Source: an uncultured Oscillospiraceae bacterium
Lineage (GTDB): Bacteria > Bacillota > Clostridia > Oscillospirales > Acutalibacteraceae
Direction of reading: 5' to 3'
NCBI GenBank assembly: GCA_900552265.1
Contig: URZE01000001.1
Location: forward strand, 1 to 64,000
DNA: 64,000 nt
Under the pieces are notes generated by a model. The model saw only the letters and a program-made list of their open reading frames with translations. It searched no databases and had not been told where the DNA came from. The position numbers and the translations under genes are program-made. Positions 33,798 through 43,606 of this stretch are shown in pieces (within the stretch, counting starts at the first letter, position 1; the number at the start of each line of letters is the position of its first letter).

Positions 33798-35804
33798 GTG
33801 GATAAATATACCGGAAAGAGATTAGACGCTCGATATGAAATACAAGAGCTTATCGGAGTAGGCGGAATGGCCGTTGTTTACAGGGCTTATGATATAGTAG
33901 AAGATAAGATCGTTGCTATAAAAATTTTGAAAGATGAATTTTTAGGAAACAGAGAGTTTATTCGTAGATTTAAAAATGAGTCTAAAGCTATAGCTGTCTT
34001 ATCTCATCCCAATATAGTTAAAGTTTATGACGTAAGTTTTGGAACAAAAATTCAATATATAGTCATGGAATATATTGACGGTATAACTTTAAAAGAATAT
34101 ATTTCTCAGCAAAAAATAATAGGGTGGAAAGACGCAATATATTTTGTTCGTCAAATTTTGTCAGCCTTGATTCATGCTCACGGAAAAGGCGTAATACACC
34201 GTGACATAAAACCTCAAAATATAATGCTTCTCAAAGATGGAACAATAAAAGTAACTGATTTCGGAATAGCGAGATTCTCCAGGAACGAGACTCAAACAAT
34301 GACGGACAGGGCTATCGGTTCTGTACACTATATATCTCCGGAACAAGCAAAAGGCAGTGTAATTGATGAAAAAGCCGACATTTATTCAGTAGGTGTCATG
34401 CTTTATGAAATGCTTACTGGTAAACTTCCGTTTGAAGCCGACAATGCGGTTTCCGTAGCCATTATGCAAATGCAAGCAAAGCCAAAGCCTTTAAGAGAAA
34501 TAAATCCAGATATACCTGAAGGTCTCGAACAAATAACTCTTCACGCTATGGAAAAAATTCCAGCTAATCGCTACACTTCGGCAGAAGAAATGGAACAAGA
34601 TATCGAAAAAATACAAAATAATCCAGATATAAAATTTAATTATAAATACTTCGTTGACGATAATCCCACAAAATACGTTAACGATATAAATGAAGTCGGC
34701 AAGAAAAAAAGCAACTATGATGATGATTATGATCATAAAAGTGAGAAGAAAAAACAGGCTAAAGCCGGGCTCATTGCAGGAGGAATCGCAGCTGCGGTAG
34801 GAATTTTTGCATTGATATTTATTTTTATCACAATGTTCAGTTCTTGCGGAAAGAATTCGGCAAAAGATGTGGATATTCCGAATTTTGTAGGTATGAAGCT
34901 GTCAGATGTGCAAAATAATCCAGAGTATAAATTTGTGTGGAAAATAGAATCTGTTTATGATTCATCGAAAGAAGAGGGAGTAATAATTGAGCAAGATCCA
35001 CTTCCTAATTCGAAAAAAATTAAAGAAGGTTCTACGATAGTACTAAAAGTAAACAGTTCTGGAGTATTGGTAGCAGTTCCCACAGTTAAAGGGCTTTCGG
35101 AAGACATTGCCAAATCCAAAATTTCTAATGCAGGGTTAAAAAGTGAAGTTTTGATGGTAGTGGATGAAGAAACCGCTCAAGGTATCGTGTGTAATGTAGA
35201 TCCACAAGAGGGAAGTAAAGTTCCATCAAATTCGACAGTAAGAATTTATGTAAGTAAAGGGCCGGCTGATGAAAAGGTGACTGTACCCGACGTTCTTAAT
35301 AAGTCTTTGACGGCTGCAAAAAATGACTTGGTTTCGGCAGGACTTAAAGTGTCAGATAATATAAATTCTGAGAGCAGTGACAAACCTAAAGATACAGTAA
35401 TTTCAACAGATCCGCTTCCGGGAATATCGGTAGGAAAAGATTCTGTAGTCAAATTAACGGTAAGTTCGGGAGTAAAGAGAGAAAAAAATTTCGAAATATC
35501 CGTCGATTTGCCGTCTAACGTTAACCATGAAATTACTCTTTCGTACTACGTAAACGGGGTATTGGAGGATAATAAAAAAGTTGTTCCGTCGTATAATGGG
35601 ACGTATTCAATTTATCTGAAAGGAACAACAGGAAAGAAAACCGTAAATGTAAATTTAGATGGAATGCCATATAGAGTTTATGATGTAGATTTTGATGCAT
35701 CTTCAGGTAATGTAAAGAAGTCTAAGTCTTATCCATATAAAGAAAAAACTTCATCAAATTCTACGAAAGATACCGATACTGATGAAAACGATGAATACAA
35801 TTAA
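33798..35804 (+). CDS. prkC: PASTA-domain Ser/Thr protein kinase
   Basis: Eukaryotic-like membrane kinase that senses wall fragments or lipid II. Kinase domain about residues 8-270: GVGGMAVVYRAYD, VAIKIL, HRDIKPQNIM, DFGIARFS, GSVHYISPEQA. A single membrane helix at about 330-350. Then three PASTA repeats (about 360-425, 426-490, 493-560), each with a Pro at the start (IPNFVGM, VPTVKGL, VPDVLNK). A further C-terminal beta region of about 100 residues ends in a Ser/Asp-rich tail. Start GTG 33798 follows AGGGGAG, giving 668 residues. rsgA, which often follows in this operon, is absent. Confidence 0.95.
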   Translation: MDKYTGKRLDARYEIQELIGVGGMAVVYRAYDIVEDKIVAIKILKDEFLGNREFIRRFKNESKAIAVLSHPNIVKVYDVSFGTKIQYIVMEYIDGITLKEYISQQKIIGWKDAIYFVRQILSALIHAHGKGVIHRDIKPQNIMLLKDGTIKVTDFGIARFSRNETQTMTDRAIGSVHYISPEQAKGSVIDEKADIYSVGVMLYEMLTGKLPFEADNAVSVAIMQMQAKPKPLREINPDIPEGLEQITLHAMEKIPANRYTSAEEMEQDIEKIQNNPDIKFNYKYFVDDNPTKYVNDINEVGKKKSNYDDDYDHKSEKKKQAKAGLIAGGIAAAVGIFALIFIFITMFSSCGKNSAKDVDIPNFVGMKLSDVQNNPEYKFVWKIESVYDSSKEEGVIIEQDPLPNSKKIKEGSTIVLKVNSSGVLVAVPTVKGLSEDIAKSKISNAGLKSEVLMVVDEETAQGIVCNVDPQEGSKVPSNSTVRIYVSKGPADEKVTVPDVLNKSLTAAKNDLVSAGLKVSDNINSESSDKPKDTVISTDPLPGISVGKDSVVKLTVSSGVKREKNFEISVDLPSNVNHEITLSYYVNGVLEDNKKVVPSYNGTYSIYLKGTTGKKTVNVNLDGMPYRVYDVDFDASSGNVKKSKSYPYKEKTSSNSTKDTDTDENDEYN

Positions 35805-35951
35805 ACAATTTTCCAAAAGTTGTAATATAAATTTTGTTATAAATTATAATTTTTTCTATGAATATATGGATAAAATAATATAGAGACACATAATTAAGAT
35901 AATATTTAAAAAATTGATTTACAGATTATTATAGATGAGAGGTGTGGCACT

Positions 35952-37238
35952 TTGGATAAAATAATAATATCCGGAGGGCAAAAATTAAAAGGAAAAGTTT
36001 CCATAAGTGGAGCAAAAAATGCGGCAGTAGCAATCTTACCTGCGGCTGCGCTTTCAGATGGAGTTTGCAGAATTGAAAATGTACCAAATATAAGAGATAT
36101 AACACTTATGTGCAGAATCTTAAGCGATATGGGTGCAAAGATAAAATTAGTAAATAAGAATACGATAGAGATAGATCCACGTAAAATGTCGTCATCTTCG
36201 GCACCTTGTGATTTAATGAGAAATATGAGAGCTTCATGTTACCTTTTAGGAGTACTTTTAGGTAAATTTTCTGAAGCATATGTTTATTTACCGGGTGGAT
36301 GTAATTTTGGACTTAGACCTATAGACCAACATTTAAAAGGCTTTGCAGCTCTGGGAGCAGAATACGCATTAGAAAATGGAATGGTAAAAGTTCAGTGTGA
36401 AAAACTCGTTGGAACTCATATTTATCTTGATGTTGTTTCCGTAGGTGCAACGGTAAACATAATGCTTGCAGCGGTAAAAGCAGACGGAATTACGGTAATA
36501 GAAAATGCTGCGAAAGAACCTCATATAGTAGATTTAGCAAATTTTCTAAACTGTATGGGTGCGGATATCATTGGTGCAGGAACGGACGTTATAAAAGTTC
36601 GTGGTGTGAAAAAATTGAGAGGTGTAACTTATTCAATTATTCCCGATCAGATTGAAGCAGGAACATATATGGCTGCTGCTGCTGCCACAAGGGGAGATAT
36701 TGTGGTAGAAAATGTTATCCCTAAACATTTGGAATCTATAACGGCTAAGCTCGAAGAAATGGGTGTAAAATTTGAAGAATATAATGATTCAATAAGAGTT
36801 TACTGCGATGAACCATTGAAAAAATGTAATGTAAAAACTATGCCGCATCCTGGATTCCCTACAGATATGCAGCCACAAATAACAGCGTTGTTATCAACCG
36901 TTGAAGGAACAAGTATGGTAAATGAAGCCGTTTGGGACAATAGGTTTAAATATGTTGAAGAATTGCACAGGATGGGAGCAAAAATTTCAGTTGACGGGAA
37001 AGTTGCGGTAATAGAGGGAGTTAAAAAATTACAAGGAGCTCCTGTAAAAGCTACCGATTTGCGTGCAGGTGCAGCTTTGATAATTGCCGGATTGGCCGCT
37101 TCAGGTCAAACCACCGTCGAAGAAATTCAACATATTGAAAGAGGATACGAAGATATAGTGGAGAAACTTGTGAATTTGGGAGCTCATATAAAACGAGTTT
37201 CTTGTAAAACTGAAGAAAATGAAGTGGCGGGTTTGTGA
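35952..37238 (+). CDS. murA: UDP-N-acetylglucosamine 1-carboxyvinyltransferase
   Basis: First committed step of peptidoglycan synthesis. Seen: SISGAKNAAVAIL, the Cys loop LPGGCNFGLRPIDQH with the fosfomycin-target Cys, PDQIEAGTYMAAAA, and PGFPTDMQPQ. 428 residues. TTG 35952 is the start, GAGAGGTG upstream. A second copy is at 41449. The downstream hydrolase gene follows closely. Confidence 0.95.
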   Translation: MDKIIISGGQKLKGKVSISGAKNAAVAILPAAALSDGVCRIENVPNIRDITLMCRILSDMGAKIKLVNKNTIEIDPRKMSSSSAPCDLMRNMRASCYLLGVLLGKFSEAYVYLPGGCNFGLRPIDQHLKGFAALGAEYALENGMVKVQCEKLVGTHIYLDVVSVGATVNIMLAAVKADGITVIENAAKEPHIVDLANFLNCMGADIIGAGTDVIKVRGVKKLRGVTYSIIPDQIEAGTYMAAAAATRGDIVVENVIPKHLESITAKLEEMGVKFEEYNDSIRVYCDEPLKKCNVKTMPHPGFPTDMQPQITALLSTVEGTSMVNEAVWDNRFKYVEELHRMGAKISVDGKVAVIEGVKKLQGAPVKATDLRAGAALIIAGLAASGQTTVEEIQHIERGYEDIVEKLVNLGAHIKRVSCKTEENEVAGL

Positions 37239-37287
37239 TGAAGTCTTGGAGTTATTTTCGCTTTTGCATATGGAGCGTGAATTCGAG

Positions 37288-38085
37288 ATGATCAGAGTAT
37301 GCCCTTTGTTTAGTGGAAGCAGTGGTAATTCTGTTTATATAGAATTTTCGAATAGAAAGGGAATACTGGTTGATGCCGGAAGAAGTACAAAACAAATAGA
37401 AAATATTTTATCCGAAAATAATATAGACATATGTAACATTGATTCTGTTTTTGTTACACATGAACACAATGACCATATTTCAGCTTTGAAAGTTCTTACA
37501 TCCAAACATAAATTTAAAGTATACGGCTCAGAAGGTACAATCGGTTCGATTAGGAAAAAAAATATAATTTTTGATGGTAAATTATGCAACATTTTAAAAA
37601 AAAATGAAACAGATTTAGAATTCATATCTGTAAAAACTTTTTCAATATCTCATGACTGTTGTGATGGATTTGGGTATGTATTTACGGATAAGTCGGGTGA
37701 AAAAATTGCGATATGTACGGACTTAGGATACATTTCTAATGAAGTTAAAGATGCATTGATAGGTTGTAATACTGTTATATTAGAATCGAATCACGATGTT
37801 ATGATGCTTCAAAATGGTCCTTACCCTTATTATTTGAAAAGAAGAATTTTATCTGACAGTGGTCATTTATCAAATGAAACGAGTGGAAAATTTTTACCGT
37901 TTTTAGTTAATAATGGAACTAAAAATATAATACTTTCTCATCTTAGTTCCCATAATAATGTTCCTGCTTTAGCAATTCAAACTTCTGTATATTACTTGAA
38001 CAGCGAAGGAATAAATGTAGGTAGTGATGTAAGTTTGGAAGTGGCTCCGAAAGAAAATCATAAGCTTGTTGATTTGAGGATTTAA
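37288..38085 (+). CDS. MBL-fold metallo-hydrolase (YycJ/WalJ family)
   Basis: Metallo-beta-lactamase fold with FSGSSGNSVYIE at the start, the metal motif THEHNDHISAL (HxHxDH), and further ligands in ISHDCCDGFGYV, CTDLGY and LSHLSSHNN. It resembles YycJ/WalJ, thought to be a 5' exonuclease acting in DNA repair or linked to cell division. ATG 37288 is preferred; the frame is open upstream into murA, but GGAG sits 13 bases before this ATG. 265 residues. Its end overlaps the minus-strand gene by 4 bases. Confidence 0.88.
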   Translation: MIRVCPLFSGSSGNSVYIEFSNRKGILVDAGRSTKQIENILSENNIDICNIDSVFVTHEHNDHISALKVLTSKHKFKVYGSEGTIGSIRKKNIIFDGKLCNILKKNETDLEFISVKTFSISHDCCDGFGYVFTDKSGEKIAICTDLGYISNEVKDALIGCNTVILESNHDVMMLQNGPYPYYLKRRILSDSGHLSNETSGKFLPFLVNNGTKNIILSHLSSHNNVPALAIQTSVYYLNSEGINVGSDVSLEVAPKENHKLVDLRI

Positions 38086-39146
38086 TTTTTATTATTTTTA
38101 AATATTAATTTGCTACATACTGTGCCTACTAATATAGTAAAATAACAACTTATAAATCGGGAAAGTAACATCGCTTTTCCGATTTCTTGAATTGTAAAGA
38201 AAACTGAGAATAGTGTTACAAAACTTTTCTCGGCCGTTCCGGCAGCTCCGGGAAATGGGTTGAATGAAGATATAGTATTTATTGTAGATTGCGCACAGAT
38301 TATTTGAATAATCGGGAAAGAATCATGATTAAATGATTTAAAAACAAAAAAAGGTATCATAAATAAGAATGTAATTTGTAAAAATGTAAGTAAATAAATT
38401 TTGATATTTGTTTTTTTGTTCTTACTTAAAATTTTATTATTTTGGATAAATGAAGTTAAATTATTTTCTATAGATTGAGCTATTGCATTTTGATTTTTTA
38501 TTAATTTTAATTTATATAGTATATATATAATAAATTCTGATGTTTTTAAAATTATATTTTTATTTATGGAAAAAATTAATATCAAAAATATAAAAAAACA
38601 TTGACATATCAAACCAATCCACATCATCCATATTATTTCGGGACAATTTACTTTCATAGTTCCATAGTAGAATATTCCGCAAATGATAGAGTATAGATTC
38701 AAACAGGATTGATAAACAAAAAATTTTCGTGTAGTTATGAGTATTGCGGTTGATTTAGGTATTGAATTTTTACACAATTCTAAAATTTGCATAGGTTGTC
38801 CTGCTATTCCAAGTGGCGTTATTGAGTTAAAATATTGTCCTATTAGTGCTATTTTGAAAAAAAATAATTTAGGATATTTTCTGTAACATAATAATTTTGT
38901 TATTTCTTTAACTATTAAACTTTCCGATATCCAATATAGACATAGAGAACAGAACGCTATAATTATCCAAAACATATTTAGTTCTGGAATGATATTTATC
39001 AAATTGATTAAATTATTATCACACAAACAAAAATACACCAAAATAGACGCCGAAATCAGAGCAAAAATAGTTCCGGCGCATTTTTTTATGTTTTTTATTA
39101 ATTTGGAATCAGAAATTTTTTTAGTTTGAATATTTGAATTTTCCAT
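38082..39146 (-). CDS. UPF0104 / lysylphosphatidylglycerol synthetase-like membrane protein (copy 1)
   Basis: 354 residues with about eight membrane helices. The family motif region is GQYFNSITPLGIAGQPMQIL near residue 105, and SFNPFPGAAGTAEKSFV near residue 310. It is the flippase-like membrane part of MprF (PF03706) without the lysyl-transferase domain. It lies last in a three-gene minus-strand unit and is clearly paralogous to 40198-41241. The role in this unit is probably lipid or lipid-glycan handling. Confidence 0.85.
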   Translation of the reverse strand: MENSNIQTKKISDSKLIKNIKKCAGTIFALISASILVYFCLCDNNLINLINIIPELNMFWIIIAFCSLCLYWISESLIVKEITKLLCYRKYPKLFFFKIALIGQYFNSITPLGIAGQPMQILELCKNSIPKSTAILITTRKFFVYQSCLNLYSIICGIFYYGTMKVNCPEIIWMMWIGLICQCFFIFLILIFSINKNIILKTSEFIIYILYKLKLIKNQNAIAQSIENNLTSFIQNNKILSKNKKTNIKIYLLTFLQITFLFMIPFFVFKSFNHDSFPIIQIICAQSTINTISSFNPFPGAAGTAEKSFVTLFSVFFTIQEIGKAMLLSRFISCYFTILVGTVCSKLIFKNNKN

Positions 39147-39184
39147 GGAAATATTATTTGCCGAAAAATTCTTATAATACCGTT

Positions 39185-40183
39185 TTATTTTTTCTTGGTT
39201 TTCTTAATTTTTTTAATTTTGGTAATTTTTTTTGGTTCATTAATTGGATGAGTAAGTTCCGGAACATTTATAGAATTTATGGGTTCAAAAAGGTTTCCTG
39301 AAAAGTAATCAATTGATTTCGTTGCCGAATTTATATTTTCCAAAAATCCTTTAAAGTTCATTGCCTTTGCGTGCAACATTAAAATATAATAATAACTTAC
39401 TAATTTTACTCGTTGAGCGTAGATCCAAACGTGAGTATTATAATTTTTGTAAACTTTTTCGTTTTCTAAAAAATTTCTTATTACTCCCAGTGATTTTATA
39501 AAATCATTTATTTTTACTACATTCATAGAATGTAAAATACTGGTATCTCTGCTGGTGTAATTATAAAGCGCTTTTCCGAGAAGAACTATTTTATCAGCAT
39601 AATAAAACAATTTGGGAGAAGTTGAGATATCTTCGAAGTACATTTTATCGAAAGTAAGATTATTATCGAAAAATAACTCTCTTTTCGAAAGCTTGTTCCA
39701 CACAAAATAATGAATTCCCATATCTAAAATTAATTTTCTCAAGGCTTTTGTCTTTGAATATACGCCCGGAAAAGATGTAAAAGGCATATAAATTTTAAGC
39801 TTTTTTTCAGGATAATATAAATTAAAATTGCAGCAAACAATATCGGCATCGTTTTCAATCGCAGCATTATAAAGATATTCCAAAAACTCAGGTTCAAGAT
39901 AATCATCACTATCCATAAATCCGATATAATCTCCACGGCAAATTTTCAGACCGGTATTTCTCGCTACGGACGGACCTTGATTCTCTTGGTTTATCAAAAT
40001 AAAGTTTTTATTTTTTTCACAAAAAAATTCCGCTATGCGTGTACTTCCATCAGTCGAACCATCGTTTACTATAATCAATTCAAAATTTTTAAAAGTTTGA
40101 TTTTGAACGGATTCCAAGGCTCTTTTTAGATATTTTTCAACATTATATACTGGCATCACCAAACTTATTGCCGGATTAGACAT
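39185..40183 (-). CDS. Family 2 glycosyltransferase with a lysine-rich tail
   Basis: GT-A transferase, start ISLVMPVYNVEKYLKRALES, nucleotide site NDGSTDGST, QGPSVARNTGLK, and metal-binding FMDSDDYLEPE. The last 20 residues are almost all Lys, Ile and Thr, a positively charged tail that could bind the membrane surface. AAGGAGA precedes ATG 40183. It lies between two UPF0104 genes, so the sugar is probably added to a lipid that one of them handles. Confidence 0.88.
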   Translation of the reverse strand: MSNPAISLVMPVYNVEKYLKRALESVQNQTFKNFELIIVNDGSTDGSTRIAEFFCEKNKNFILINQENQGPSVARNTGLKICRGDYIGFMDSDDYLEPEFLEYLYNAAIENDADIVCCNFNLYYPEKKLKIYMPFTSFPGVYSKTKALRKLILDMGIHYFVWNKLSKRELFFDNNLTFDKMYFEDISTSPKLFYYADKIVLLGKALYNYTSRDTSILHSMNVVKINDFIKSLGVIRNFLENEKVYKNYNTHVWIYAQRVKLVSYYYILMLHAKAMNFKGFLENINSATKSIDYFSGNLFEPINSINVPELTHPINEPKKITKIKKIKKTKKK

Positions 40184-40197
40184 ACTTTAAATTCTCC

Positions 40198-41241
40198 TTA
40201 TATATTTTCCAGTGTTTTGGCTGTTTCTGATATATTTCCAATTCTTGCAAAAGGGGCAAATATTACTATATTCATGAAATAAGTTATTATTCTCCAGACA
40301 AGTATAGCAGATTTTATTGTGTTTGGAGTAAAAAACATTTCAAAAAAAACGTAGAAACTTCCTTCAGCCGCTCCAGAACCTCCAGGTAATGGCATAAATG
40401 AGGATACCATTGTAACGAATGCTTGACCTGTTATCATATCGAATATATTTGCTCCGTAAAAATTAAACGCTCTATAGACTGTGTAAGGGATTGCAAAAAT
40501 GAGAGTAAGTTGAATTATTGTAAAAAAACATATTAATATTAACATTTTTTTGTTTTTATACAATTGGTTATTGCTTTGATGAAAATATTCGAGTTGAATT
40601 TTAACTTTATCTGATTTTTCTTCCGGTTTTTTTATTATTTTTATTTTTGCCAAAAAGTTAAAACATGAATTTATTATAGAAGTTGTAAGCTTTTTATTAA
40701 AAGAAAACATGAATACAAAAGCTATAACGAGAGCATGAGATGCAAATCCAAAAGCTGCAAGACTCATTATTGCTCCGCTCATACTTCCGCTAAAAATGTT
40801 TAGATTAAAAAGCATTGAGATCAAACTGTAAAAAGTTATCGTTGTTTGATACACTAAAAATTTTTGAACCAAAGAAGATGATGCCACACCGGTATCGATA
40901 TTTTGTTTTTTCATGCAGTAAAGTTGCATAGGTTGTCCGCCAACGGCACCCGGAGTTATTACACTGAAAAATTGACCTACTGCAGTAGTTTTAAGAGATT
41001 TAACAAAAGTGTAATTCTTGTCGTAATTATGAGTAAATTTGAACAGTATATATGCATCCATAACTACATTCAAAAGTTGAAAAGTTATACCTGCAATTAT
41101 CCACCACCAATTGAATTTTTCGGCATTTTCCATCAAATCGATAAATCCGTTTTCAGAAGTTAAAAAATACACTATGAAACCAAGTGGAATAAGCAAAGTT
41201 ATAATGTTAAAAATTATTTTACCGTTTATTTTTATTTTCAA
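40198..41241 (-). CDS. UPF0104 / lysylphosphatidylglycerol synthetase-like membrane protein (copy 2)
   Basis: 347 residues, eight predicted helices. VGQFFSVITPGAVGGQPMQL and SSFMPLPGGSGAAEGSFYVF align with copy 1 at the same positions. Start TTG 41241 with GGAGG upstream. It is the first gene of the minus-strand unit, divergent from the second murA (207-base gap). No signal peptide; no soluble synthetase domain. Confidence 0.87.
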   Translation of the reverse strand: MKIKINGKIIFNIITLLIPLGFIVYFLTSENGFIDLMENAEKFNWWWIIAGITFQLLNVVMDAYILFKFTHNYDKNYTFVKSLKTTAVGQFFSVITPGAVGGQPMQLYCMKKQNIDTGVASSSLVQKFLVYQTTITFYSLISMLFNLNIFSGSMSGAIMSLAAFGFASHALVIAFVFMFSFNKKLTTSIINSCFNFLAKIKIIKKPEEKSDKVKIQLEYFHQSNNQLYKNKKMLILICFFTIIQLTLIFAIPYTVYRAFNFYGANIFDMITGQAFVTMVSSFMPLPGGSGAAEGSFYVFFEMFFTPNTIKSAILVWRIITYFMNIVIFAPFARIGNISETAKTLENI

Positions 41242-41448
41242 AATATTCCTCCATCAATTTATATAAAATTATCTTATAAAAATAGAATAACTTTATTTGT
41301 AATAAAGTCAAGCTGGTTAAACATATATTTATTATATTAAATATTATCACCGGACGAGCTTCTCGGAATAACATATTTATATGAACTGTTTTTGTGCAAA
41401 TATAATTGCATTTAATTAAGTTATAACTTTTAGAGAGGTGAATGGTGA

Positions 41449-42705
41449 GTGTCAAGATTAGTTATCGAGGGTTCTCGGCGTTTAGGAGGAGAAGTGGAAG
41501 TTCAGGGAGCAAAAAACAGTATTTTGCCGATTTTAGCTGCCAGTATAATGTGCAAAGATGAATGCGTCATAAAAAATTGCCCTGATATTTCAGACGTAAG
41601 AGTTACGAGTAAAATCCTTAATTACTTGGGATGTGATTCTTCTTTTGAAAATGGAATTTTTACAGTTAATTCCAAAAATATTTCAAAAAGTGATATCCCG
41701 GATTTCTTGATGAGAGAGATGAGATCATCTATAATATTCTTAGGTTCTCTTTTGGCTGCTGTCGGAAAAGCTAAACTTTCTCTACCCGGTGGATGTGAAT
41801 TGGGTCCAAGACCTATAGATTTACATTTGGATGGACTTAGACAAATGGGGTTGAGAATAAGTGAAAGTCACGGATCATTGGAATGTGATGTTGGAAGAGG
41901 ACTGTGCGGATGTAATATAGCTTTGTCGTTTCCGAGCGTTGGTGCAACGGAAAATCTTATTTTGGCTGCTACTACTGCCCGTGGTACAACCGTACTTACA
42001 AATACAGCCAAAGAACCTGAAATTATTGACCTTATAAATTTTTTAAACAAATGTGGAGCAAAAATAAAATATTCTTACGACGGAACAATTGTTATTGACG
42101 GAGTGAAAAATCTTCACGGAGCAGAACATACTGTAATTCCGGATCGTATAGCGGCCATAACATATATGGCAGCAGCTGCATCGACAGCAAGCAGTCTTGT
42201 AATTCATAATGTTATAGAGGATAATATAAGTTCGGTAATTCCAGTATTTGAAGAAGCAGGATGTATAATAAGAACACTTGATAAAAATAAAATAAAAATA
42301 GATTCACCTGCAAGACCGTATTTTAATCGACTGATAAGAACTATGCCGTATCCCGGGTTTCCAACAGATGCTCAAGCTCCTATAATGGCTATGACTGCCA
42401 TTGCAGACGGAACAAGTGTTTTCGTTGAAAATATTTTTTCCAACAGATATAAGCATGTCGGAGAACTTTTAAGGTTGGGGGCAGATATAAAAGTTGAGGA
42501 TAAGGTAGCTGTTGTGGAGGGAGTAAAAAGACTTTCCGGAGCGAAAGTTACTGCTTCTGATTTGCGTGGAGCAGCAGCACTTATAGTGGCAGCTTTGGGT
42601 GCTGAAGGAACTACTGAAATTTCAGGTCTCAGACATATTGACAGAGGATACGAAAAAATAGAAGAAAATTTGAAAAAAATAGGAGCCTGTGTAAAAAGAG
42701 TATGA
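41449..42705 (+). CDS. murA: UDP-N-acetylglucosamine 1-carboxyvinyltransferase, second copy
   Basis: Second MurA (MurA2/MurZ type) of the window. It has VQGAKNSILPIL, the Cys loop LPGGCELGPRPIDLHLDGL, PDRIAAITYMAAAA and PGFPTDAQAPIM, so it looks active. 418 residues. GTG 41449 with GAGAGGTGA upstream. It is 12 bases from ftsQ, the usual place of one murA in clostridial division clusters; this one is probably the division-cluster copy. Confidence 0.93.
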   Translation: MSRLVIEGSRRLGGEVEVQGAKNSILPILAASIMCKDECVIKNCPDISDVRVTSKILNYLGCDSSFENGIFTVNSKNISKSDIPDFLMREMRSSIIFLGSLLAAVGKAKLSLPGGCELGPRPIDLHLDGLRQMGLRISESHGSLECDVGRGLCGCNIALSFPSVGATENLILAATTARGTTVLTNTAKEPEIIDLINFLNKCGAKIKYSYDGTIVIDGVKNLHGAEHTVIPDRIAAITYMAAAASTASSLVIHNVIEDNISSVIPVFEEAGCIIRTLDKNKIKIDSPARPYFNRLIRTMPYPGFPTDAQAPIMAMTAIADGTSVFVENIFSNRYKHVGELLRLGADIKVEDKVAVVEGVKRLSGAKVTASDLRGAAALIVAALGAEGTTEISGLRHIDRGYEKIEENLKKIGACVKRV

Positions 42706-42717
42706 GGTGTAAAATTC

Positions 42718-43539
42718 GTGGATAGAAAAGCTCTGAAAAAAAATGAATTAAAAAAATCAAACAAACGTAGTAGATATAAAAAAAATTTAAAAAAAGCAAA
42801 AACGTTCCGACTTTGGAGTAGAAGGTTTGTCCTTATATTTTCTTGTTTGTTCGTTTTGGCTTTTTTATGCTTTTCAATTTATTTTGTTTTGTACAAATTT
42901 TTAATAGTCAAAGAAATTTCAGTAGAAGGAGAAACAATATATAGCAGCACTGAAATAAAAAATTCAAGTGGAATAAAATTATATGACAGTCTTTTAGCAG
43001 TGAATTCCGCAAATTCAGAAGCAAATATATTTTCTGAATTGCCTTATGTTGAAAAAGTTAAAATAAAAAAACAAATTCCAAATAAAATAGATATACTTGT
43101 CGAAGGTGCACATCCAATGTATTGCCTCAATATTCAGGGAGAATATTTGGTTATAAGTGAGTATGGTAAAGTTTTAGAAAATTCTGATGAAAAATTTTCT
43201 GAACTTGTGAAAGTGGAAGGAATCAGTTCTTGTTCGGTTCAAGGGGAAAAAATAAAATATGAAAATGAGGAAACGGAAAAATTAATTACTGAAATTATAA
43301 AAATATTTAAAAGTAAAGACTTAAATTTAATTAGACGAATTGATCTATCAAATCCTGAGGATATTATTGTAAACTATGATGACAGAATAGATATTTCACT
43401 TGGTTCAAAAGAAGATATGGATTACAAAGTTCTTACAGCAAAAGAAATAATAAAAGGTAAAGTGGGGGCACACGAAAAAGGGATTTTGGATCTTAAAACT
43501 CTTAAGCAAGAAAACAGATCTTATTTTTATGAAAAATAA
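42718..43539 (+). CDS. ftsQ: Cell division protein FtsQ/DivIB
   Basis: Bitopic divisome protein. A 40-residue, very basic cytoplasmic N-terminus, one helix (about 38-60), then a POTRA domain starting VKEISVEGETIYSSTEI and a beta domain with LPYVEKVKIKKQIPNKIDIL. 273 residues. GTG 42718 is the start, AGGTG upstream. It follows murA by 12 bases. ftsZ, ftsA and murG are not nearby, so the usual cluster is broken up here. Confidence 0.9.
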   Translation: MDRKALKKNELKKSNKRSRYKKNLKKAKTFRLWSRRFVLIFSCLFVLAFLCFSIYFVLYKFLIVKEISVEGETIYSSTEIKNSSGIKLYDSLLAVNSANSEANIFSELPYVEKVKIKKQIPNKIDILVEGAHPMYCLNIQGEYLVISEYGKVLENSDEKFSELVKVEGISSCSVQGEKIKYENEETEKLITEIIKIFKSKDLNLIRRIDLSNPEDIIVNYDDRIDISLGSKEDMDYKVLTAKEIIKGKVGAHEKGILDLKTLKQENRSYFYEK

Positions 43540-43606
43540 TATATTAGATCAAATTTTATTATGTTTATTTTTTCATTGGTTTATGATTTAATAATTATAT
43601 AACTTG

